Positions 15,501 through 20,697 of a stretch of 20,697 nucleotides of DNA are shown here, piece after piece. Source of the DNA: a virus. The position numbers and the translations under genes are program-made. The notes beneath the pieces were generated by a model that saw nothing but the letters and a program-made list of their open reading frames with translations, made no database searches and was not told the DNA's origin. Location of the stretch: positions 1 through 20,697 of the IMG/VR virus record IMGVR_UViG_3300020452_000896; one strand, 5' to 3'. The number at the start of each line of letters is the position of its first letter. The stretch's first letter is position 1.

Positions 15501-18500
15501 GATTATTCTAAGATAGTTAGAAAGGCAAATGCAGGTGCTCCTTCTAAGAGATTACTTGTTATATTTGATAAGTATAAAGTTCAAAGTGGAAATAATGGTG
15601 ATTTATTCACTGCAAATTCATATAATAAAGATAGGTACACTAATGATGTGCCAAGTATAGGTAGAACTAGAACTACTGATATTCTCGATTTCAGACCAAG
15701 GGTTAATGAATTTGATCCAACAACTAATGCATCTCCATTTGCATTCTCATCAAGAAGTTTTGAAACAACAACCAGATATGTTGTTGCTCCAGATGAAAGT
15801 TCTATTGTTGGATATACCTACTATCTACCAAGGATTGATAAACTAGTAATTAATAAATTTGAACAAGTAAAACTTATTAAAGGAGTTTCTGCAGAAAATC
15901 CAGCACCACCTACTGAGGTTGGTGATTCTATGGAAGTTGCTGAAATCACACTTCCACCATATCTTTATGATCCAGTAACTGGTCCTAAGATCAAGTTATA
16001 TGATAATAGAAGATTTACCATGAGAGATATTGGTAAAATTGAGAAGAGAGTTACTAATTTAGAAGTAATGACTTCTCTTACTGCTCTAGAATTGGATACA
16101 AAATCATTATCAGTAACTGATGCTGATGGATTAGATAGATTTAAGACTGGATTTGTTGTAAATGATTTCAAAAATAGAGATTTTATTAACTTCAATCGTG
16201 AGCAAGGATCTAGATGTGAAGTTGATGTTGTTAATAAGGAATTAATCAGTGCTGTTGATTTCTGGTCACTTCCTGCAGAATTAGCGTTTGATCCTTCTGT
16301 AGATCAGAATATTGTAGATATTTCATCTAACCTAAAACTTTTAGATCCTAACTGCAGAAAAACTGGAGATATATTAACATTAGATTTTGATGAAGTTAAA
16401 TGGATTGATCAACCACAAGCATCTCAAGTTGAAAATATTAACCCATTTGAAGTTATAGTATATGTTGGTGGCATTACTCTCGATCCACCATCTGATAATT
16501 GGACTAGAACAATCTATGTTGAGGGAACACATAGAGTAGAGTCTACAGGTGCAACTTGGGCTGAACATCAAAATGTTGTTTCTGATAATACTGAGTCAAA
16601 TACTGATGTAACAGTAACTGAAACTGAAGTTGAACCTGATGATAGTAGAGATTGGATAGGAAATCATAGAGACATTACTACAACTAGAACTACAACTACA
16701 ACAAGAACTGTAGAAACTTCATTCACTAATACATTAGAAAATTCAGGTAGAGAGTTTGATTATGTTGAGAGTATTAAAATAAGTGGACAAACTGATCCAT
16801 TTATGCGTACTAGGGATGTTGCATTCAGTGCAAATGGATTGAAACCAAGTACAAAGCATTATGCATATCTTGATAGTCAAGCTCCTGACATAACACCTAA
16901 AGTTGTTGAAATTCAAATGAATTCTGGTTCTTTCCAGAATTATGAAGAGGTTTGGATACACAATGCTCTAGGTTTACCTGTAGGAAGAGTTATGGCAATG
17001 CCACCAAACCACAAGTTTGGTAATACTAGTGTTATTAGACTTCCTATACTTGAAGAGACTACTACGGATTCTAATGGTTTACAAACATTATCTGGAGGAG
17101 TTGGTAGTAGTGTTCCCATACCTGGCGATTCAGGATCAATCCTGACTCATCAACAATCTGTGACCTCAAGTAGTATAAGTGTTGTTGGTGGAACTACTGA
17201 AACTTATCAGGTTGATATATTCGATAGTTCAAGACCAGCACCATCAGATTCATATTCTGCTACATCTAAATTATTTAATTGTGATATAAATGAACTTGCT
17301 AATAGAACCAACTTATATGGATGGATGCAAGAAGGATTCCATCTAATAGGTAATACTAGTGGTGCAACAGCTACAATCACAAACGCTGGATTATTCTCTG
17401 ATAATTGGGGGGATTGTTTAGGTGCAATGCATTTTAGAAATGCAAATACATTACCAAAACCAGCAACATTGTTTAGGACTGGAACAAAGACTTTTAAATT
17501 AACTGCTGCTTCCGTAGGAACAACAGTACTTCCTGGAAGTACTGCATTAGCTAGTGATGCTTCTGCAAGTTATCATGCTACTGGAACTATTCTAACTCAA
17601 GTATCAAATACTGTTGGTGTTAGAAATCCACCAGCACCTACACAAAAACCAAATTCAATCACAACTTCGGTTAGTGTTAATAGTGAATCTGATACTGAAA
17701 GAATAGAAGCACCTTATAGAGATCCTCTAGCACAGTCATTTACTGTCGATGAAACTGGTGCATTCTTAACTTCATTTGATGTTTACTTTGCAACAAAAGA
17801 TCCAAACGCTAAAGTATTTGTAGAACTTAGAACTGTAGAATTAGGTACACCAACAACTTGGCTTGTGCAAGATTATGCTCAAGTAGCAATTAATCCAAAT
17901 GATATACAAACTTCAGAGGATGCTTCTATTGCTACTAGAATCAAATTCCCATCTCCAATTTATTTGGAGGCAGGTAAAGAATATGCATTAGTATTCTTAT
18001 CACCTGGATCTGATTTATATACAATGTGGTGTGCAACAATGGGGCAGACTACTGTTAAGACTGAAAATCTACCTGATGTAGAAAGTGTTGTTGTTGGTAA
18101 GCAATACATTGGTGGTAGTCTATTTAAATCTCAAAATGGAAGTATTTGGACTCCAAGTCAATATCAAGATTTAACATTTACTCTATACAAAGCAGCATTT
18201 GTTCCTTCTGGTACAGTTACATTCTACAACACTCCAGTTGAAGCAGGTAATGAAAATACACAAGTATTATCAGATAATCCTATTAGAACACTTCCAAGAA
18301 AATTAAAAGTTGGATTAAGTGGTAGTGCTATTGCAGCAGATGTTGCTATTGGACGAAAGATTAGTAGTGGTGGTGTTGGAGATAGAGAGGATGATAGTAT
18401 TACTGGTATAGTAGAGAAAGTTGCAGCACCACTCAATCCTGGAGTTAGTGCAATTACTCGTGTTTCTGGTGGTTCTGGATATGCATTTAGTAACTTAAAT

Positions 18501-20204
18501 GGAGTTAAATTAAAGACATTAACTGGTAATGGTAGCGGTACTACTGCAACATTAACACTTACTAATGGTGTAATTACAGGTATTGATGCTTCTTCTTCTC
18601 AAGCAGGTTCTGGATATTGTCTTGGTGATGTTCTTACTATTGATGAAACAGATAGTAAGTATACAAGTGGTGCTGGTGCAAAATTCACAATTGCTTCTAT
18701 AGCAACAACACCAGATACTTTATACCTAACAGATGTTCAAGGTGAGAATTTCATTACTAATGAAGCATTAATTCATTATGGTGCAAATAATGATACTAGA
18801 ACTGCTCTTGTAGATAGTGGTAGTTCTCCTATAACTGTAGCCGCAGATTCAGTTCCTACAAGTGATATCAATGCTGGTAATGTTATAGAAGTGGTTCAAC
18901 CCAATCATGCACATCACGGTGGAAATAATCTAGTTAGTATTAAAGGTATAGACCCAGACACGATCTCTACAGTAACCAAATCAGATTTAGGAAAAGATGC
19001 AACACTTGTATCAGTTGCAAGTACATCAGCATTTGCTAGATTTGCTGGAGTTACTACAGATAGAGGAGAAGCTTTATTAGGATCCGAGATTGTTGATTAT
19101 GTTGTTGGAGAAGGTCAACTTAACATTACTAGAGGAGTTGAAGGTTCTTCTGCAGTTGAACACTCAGAAGATACAAAGATTCAACCATATGAAATTAATG
19201 GATTCCCATTAGCAGGTATTAATACTACATTTAACCTACCTACAAATACAACTCTAAAATCATCTTCTAATATTGACAATTACTATTTGGAAATTGATAG
19301 AGGAACTAGTGATAGGGTTAGTGGTAAAAATATGTTATGTTTCACTGATCAGAGATCGATTGGTGGATTAACTGTAGATGTTTCTCAGAATCATCAGTTT
19401 AGTACATTATCACCTCAGTTTAATATTATAACACCAGGAAAAGGAACTCGTGCAAGTGCTGCTGTGAGAACAGTAAGTGGAACGAGTGCAAATGGTAATG
19501 AGGTGTCATTCTTAGATCAAGGATTTGAACCTACTATTCTTAATGAAACAACATTCTTCCCAACACCAAGAATGGTTGCATCTAAGGTTAATGAATCTGA
19601 AAGATTAGCAACTTTACCTAAAAATAAATCTTTGACTTTGAAAGTTGATATGACTACAAGTGATAAGAACTTATCTCCTGTATTGGATATTAAAAATGCA
19701 ACCTTTATATTAGGTAGAAATAAGATTAATAATCCAGTTGGACAGGATAATTATTCTTCTGATGCTGCAACTACAACATTAAGTGAGGATGCTCATGGAT
19801 CAATTTTTGTTTCCAATAGAGTTAATCTTAAGCAACCTGCAACTTCAATAAAAGTTTTAGTTGGTGCTAATCGTCAACCAGAAGCAGATTTCAGAGTATA
19901 CTATAGATTGTTTACTGCAGATTCAACTGAAGTTAATCAAGGATATAGACCATTCCCTGGATATAAAAATCTAGTTGATACTGATGGTGATGGATTTGGT
20001 GATGAAATTGTTGATGTTAACTTGAATGATGGTAGACCAGATGCTTATGTTAAACCAAATGGTTTAAATGATTTCTCGGAATATCAATTCACTATAAATG
20101 ATTTGGAGCAATTTAGTGGATTTACTATCAAGATAGTGATGGCATCCACGAACGAATGTGTTCCTGTTAGATTAAAAGACTTTAGAGCAATTGCATTAGC
20201 GTAA
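12549..20204 (+). CDS. DUF4815-like giant virion structural protein (baseplate/fibre)
   Basis: This is a 2551-aa protein. Its N-terminus (YYDDFDKADNFYKVLFKPGY, VQARELTGLQSILQ) and the later ADRFRI, ELLRVRNGEI, KRTYDESG and GTAYVRGFDV motifs are the pattern I associate with DUF4815 proteins of marine T4-like phages. Then come a TSGTF-x-GE segment (about 515-545), a TDILDFRPRV block (about 1044), a short predicted coiled coil (1158-1187), a Thr/Arg-rich stretch (about 1375-1391), and a GLKPSTKHYAYLD segment common in phage fibre proteins (about 1429-1441). A long jelly-roll-like module runs from YRDPLAQSF to LYKAAF (about 1723-1884), followed by GGSGY repeats (about 1972-2030), an RG...EH module (about 2167-2231) and a DxDxDG loop (2477). 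It occupies the place of T4 genes 9-10, so a baseplate-periphery or fibre-anchoring role is inferred. The ATG is 5 bp after the gp8 stop; only weak A-rich or GGA signals precede it. Confidence 0.88.
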   Translation: MPQKTNLNISPYYDDFDKADNFYKVLFKPGYPVQARELTGLQSILQNQLESFGSHIFKEGSMVIPGGVTYDSTYFAVKVNPDHLGIDITVYLDAIINNNDGKGTLVRGQNSQIVGTIKNYILPPSEGVDDITLFVKYKSSGDSKESTPFPNEEILTLEENITYGNTTLNTGESVLTLVSEDATAIGSAAGVDNGVYFIRGTFVDVSKSLVVLEPYNNKPSYRVGFEVLEQVINANDDQSLNDNAKGFTNFAAPGADRFRISVKLTKKALLDYNDTNFVELLRVRNGEIKKLEDKSVYSEIKKYFAKRTYDESGNYAVNPFRVNIQNSLNDEIGSDGLYVEGQKTDEGNDPSEDTMCVKLSPGTAYVRGFDVNLPGTTVLDIDKPRDTKSIKSSPIPFRMGSLLRVNNAHGSPYINIGSSESGGANTIGLYSRRIRSVEAQSQSTDTHGAKVGEARVYWYGVTDGVASGGFLEFQATVWDLYLYDIQTYTYLEITNPGTITDIAPISTYIRGLSSGATGYVVGTNATELVLSQTSGTFIQGEQLKFNEQDIAANSSVIKVTSYTTDDIKSVYQDAKTLSSNKLLTPFAADAILYDRVLPNFSGFDKLVIVGDTTGDNGSATSPKRRFSGQVGVKTDTIVGYTTETEAPKFETYNRIDSISADGSSLGLKPVGIATGVNEGEICSGVTTSGIFRIKSPRILNFNNSGLYAKLPKRNVSTVDLSNSTLSISRQITGKTTSASGSVTLTTQDALDGSGDGGAIGITSAFFESFDQERYSIIYDVDGAPEKLSSDNVTITNDGNDLVFTGLSRNSANVTVNTTLRKIGLTSKSKDYSRSNQVEVTRTVGVSTNGQLSQSKFYGLRVEDKEISLNVPDVVKILAIYESKDANIASLDTLTFVEGLELNTNSIVGEKIVGKTSRAIGQIVNRPATNQIDFVYLNGNTFSPGETVNFKESNIEANIQKVVPGNYVNRTSNYRLDKGHKKQYSDYSKIVRKANAGAPSKRLLVIFDKYKVQSGNNGDLFTANSYNKDRYTNDVPSIGRTRTTDILDFRPRVNEFDPTTNASPFAFSSRSFETTTRYVVAPDESSIVGYTYYLPRIDKLVINKFEQVKLIKGVSAENPAPPTEVGDSMEVAEITLPPYLYDPVTGPKIKLYDNRRFTMRDIGKIEKRVTNLEVMTSLTALELDTKSLSVTDADGLDRFKTGFVVNDFKNRDFINFNREQGSRCEVDVVNKELISAVDFWSLPAELAFDPSVDQNIVDISSNLKLLDPNCRKTGDILTLDFDEVKWIDQPQASQVENINPFEVIVYVGGITLDPPSDNWTRTIYVEGTHRVESTGATWAEHQNVVSDNTESNTDVTVTETEVEPDDSRDWIGNHRDITTTRTTTTTRTVETSFTNTLENSGREFDYVESIKISGQTDPFMRTRDVAFSANGLKPSTKHYAYLDSQAPDITPKVVEIQMNSGSFQNYEEVWIHNALGLPVGRVMAMPPNHKFGNTSVIRLPILEETTTDSNGLQTLSGGVGSSVPIPGDSGSILTHQQSVTSSSISVVGGTTETYQVDIFDSSRPAPSDSYSATSKLFNCDINELANRTNLYGWMQEGFHLIGNTSGATATITNAGLFSDNWGDCLGAMHFRNANTLPKPATLFRTGTKTFKLTAASVGTTVLPGSTALASDASASYHATGTILTQVSNTVGVRNPPAPTQKPNSITTSVSVNSESDTERIEAPYRDPLAQSFTVDETGAFLTSFDVYFATKDPNAKVFVELRTVELGTPTTWLVQDYAQVAINPNDIQTSEDASIATRIKFPSPIYLEAGKEYALVFLSPGSDLYTMWCATMGQTTVKTENLPDVESVVVGKQYIGGSLFKSQNGSIWTPSQYQDLTFTLYKAAFVPSGTVTFYNTPVEAGNENTQVLSDNPIRTLPRKLKVGLSGSAIAADVAIGRKISSGGVGDREDDSITGIVEKVAAPLNPGVSAITRVSGGSGYAFSNLNGVKLKTLTGNGSGTTATLTLTNGVITGIDASSSQAGSGYCLGDVLTIDETDSKYTSGAGAKFTIASIATTPDTLYLTDVQGENFITNEALIHYGANNDTRTALVDSGSSPITVAADSVPTSDINAGNVIEVVQPNHAHHGGNNLVSIKGIDPDTISTVTKSDLGKDATLVSVASTSAFARFAGVTTDRGEALLGSEIVDYVVGEGQLNITRGVEGSSAVEHSEDTKIQPYEINGFPLAGINTTFNLPTNTTLKSSSNIDNYYLEIDRGTSDRVSGKNMLCFTDQRSIGGLTVDVSQNHQFSTLSPQFNIITPGKGTRASAAVRTVSGTSANGNEVSFLDQGFEPTILNETTFFPTPRMVASKVNESERLATLPKNKSLTLKVDMTTSDKNLSPVLDIKNATFILGRNKINNPVGQDNYSSDAATTTLSEDAHGSIFVSNRVNLKQPATSIKVLVGANRQPEADFRVYYRLFTADSTEVNQGYRPFPGYKNLVDTDGDGFGDEIVDVNLNDGRPDAYVKPNGLNDFSEYQFTINDLEQFSGFTIKIVMASTNECVPVRLKDFRAIALA
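16671..16721 (+). repeat. Simple ACT/ACA/AGA codon tract encoding a Thr/Arg-rich linker
   Basis: The codons alternate among ACT, ACA and AGA and encode ITTTRTTTTTRTVETS within the DUF4815-like protein. It follows an acidic, Thr/Glu-rich stretch (TVTETEVEPDD). Low complexity on both sides suggests a flexible linker between the coiled-coil/DUF4815 part and the distal fibre-like modules. Confidence 0.7.
19977..20015 (+). other. Possible calcium-binding DxDxDG loop near the C-terminus of the DUF4815-like protein
   Basis: Residues 2477-2489 read DTDGDGFGDEIVD. The first nine positions match the DxDxDGxxD spacing of EF-hand-like and thrombospondin type 3 calcium loops; position 12 of a classic EF-hand loop would be V rather than E/D, with D at position 13. 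It lies in a conserved-looking C-terminal region that ends VPVRLKDFRAIALA. Calcium binding is inferred from spacing alone. Confidence 0.5.
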
Positions 20205-20239
20205 TGAGAACTTTTCAAGAATTTTTAATATTATGTGAG
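20204..20239 (+). other. Candidate capsid-targeting sequence with prohead protease site
   Basis: Twelve codons encode MRTFQEFLILCE, followed by GG. The pattern M-(K/R)-T-(F/Y)-Q-E-F-(I/L) matches the T4 internal-protein targeting peptide, and L-x-E before Gly matches the gp21 cleavage rule. T4 reaches its cut after ten residues; here the cut would fall after twelve. Confidence 0.5.
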
Positions 20240-20697
20240 GGTGGTCTAGCAAGACAATTAAGTAATGCTAGAACTAAAGATACTGGTCACATCTCTGCGG
20301 ATCGTGGTGATGATGAGGATGAAAATCGTAAAAAGAGAAAAAGACTTGAAGGTAAGTTAGAGAAAAAAGGTATCGGTTATCGTAAGACAACTGGTAGATA
20401 TCAATATGATGATGGAGTTGAGGGTAAAGAAGTATCTTACTCTGTTACCAAACCTAAGAACATGTCAAGACGTAAGTTTGGCAAAACTATAAGAAAATTT
20501 GGTCGTGAAGAAGATCAGGAATCTGTAATCACTAAGAAACCAGGTAAAAAGGCAACATTACATTATACCGATAAGAGTAAAAAGAAATCTGAAGGATTGG
20601 GACAAGAAAAGGTAGGTCCAAATAAGTATGGTGAAACTGGTGAGAAACGCCAGAGAGGTAATAAGTTAAAAGATAAGAAGGATGATAGGAGTATGCA
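20204..20697 (+). CDS. Small basic protein with capsid-targeting-like N-terminus (3' partial)
   Basis: The start codon shares its first A with the TAA of the preceding gene (TAATG), which suggests translational coupling; no Shine-Dalgarno is apparent. The frame is open for 164 codons to the window edge. The protein begins MRTFQEFL, close to MKTYQEFI of T4 internal protein III, whose first ten residues are a capsid-targeting sequence. Residues 10-13 read LCE-G, fitting the (L/I)xE cleavage site of the T4 prohead protease gp21. The remainder is rich in Lys/Arg (about 45 K+R against 27 D+E by hand count), includes clusters such as RKKRKR, and has a more ordered middle (GIGYRKTTGRYQYDDG, EVSYSV, EEDQESVI) before a Lys/Gly-rich tail. 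I infer a DNA-binding internal head protein, but the chance of a short tail-associated or unrelated conserved hypothetical protein is real. Similar MKTF-x-EF starts are common among short proteins of marine T4-like phages. Confidence 0.8.
   Translation, partial: MRTFQEFLILCEGGLARQLSNARTKDTGHISADRGDDEDENRKKRKRLEGKLEKKGIGYRKTTGRYQYDDGVEGKEVSYSVTKPKNMSRRKFGKTIRKFGREEDQESVITKKPGKKATLHYTDKSKKKSEGLGQEKVGPNKYGETGEKRQRGNKLKDKKDDRSM

Noticed and set aside
20093-20100. TATAAATG as a possible late promoter for the last gene
   Set aside because: One mismatch from the T4 late octamer, inside a coding region over 100 bp upstream; the same sequence also occurs near 17285 and is expected by chance in AT-rich DNA.
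1-20697. Defence system, toxin-antitoxin pair, CRISPR array or integration genes
   Set aside because: No nuclease, helicase, methylase, integrase or toxin motifs, no spaced short palindromic repeats and no tRNA-like folds were seen; the window is filled by structural genes.

Overview
The window is a slice of the late structural (baseplate and tail) gene cluster of a T4-like marine myovirus. The best fit is a cyanophage of Prochlorococcus or Synechococcus, or a close relative such as a pelagiphage. The evidence is: (i) a clear homolog of T4 baseplate wedge protein gp8; (ii) flanking giant proteins of types typical of marine T4-like phages (a YHYH-domain protein upstream, a DUF4815-type protein downstream); (iii) a perfect T4-type late promoter octamer (TATAAATA) in the only real intergenic gap; and (iv) AT-rich DNA with A/T-ending codons and near-zero spacing between genes. 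The host cannot be settled from this sequence.

Layout: all genes are on the + strand. Positions 1-10923 are one open frame of 3640 codons that enters from the left edge. The first Met in the window (202) is internal, because YHYH-domain residues are encoded upstream of it. Positions 10924-10971 are a 48-bp spacer with the late promoter. Positions 10972-12543 encode gp8 (523 aa, against 334 aa in T4). After a 5-bp gap, 12549-20204 encodes a 2551-aa DUF4815-like protein. Its stop overlaps by one base the start of a small, very basic protein (20204 to the right edge, incomplete). That protein begins with a sequence resembling the capsid-targeting sequence of T4 internal head proteins, followed by a prohead-protease-like cleavage motif.

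How the genes work together: in T4, gp8 is part of the wedge (gp10, gp7, gp8, gp6, gp53, gp25) that assembles into the baseplate. Here the gene before gp8 sits where T4 has gene 7, and the gene after it sits where T4 has genes 9-10. Both are much larger than the T4 proteins and are built from recurring beta-rich modules: GGxGY motifs, H-x4-GD motifs, NGVxQTP motifs and RG...EH motifs. Several of these modules occur in more than one of the three proteins. I infer that these are baseplate and baseplate-attached fibre proteins that have grown by exchanging and duplicating modules. A six-unit Cys- and YPR-containing repeat array (about 6511-8860) is the most distinctive part of the first protein.

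I saw no tRNA, CRISPR array, insertion sequence, integrase, terminator hairpin or minus-strand gene. No gene-free stretch exceeds 48 bp. I found no clearly new multi-gene system. The points most worth following are the possible head-targeted basic protein at the right edge, the repeat array with an odd codon-use patch inside it, and the inserted modules in gp8.
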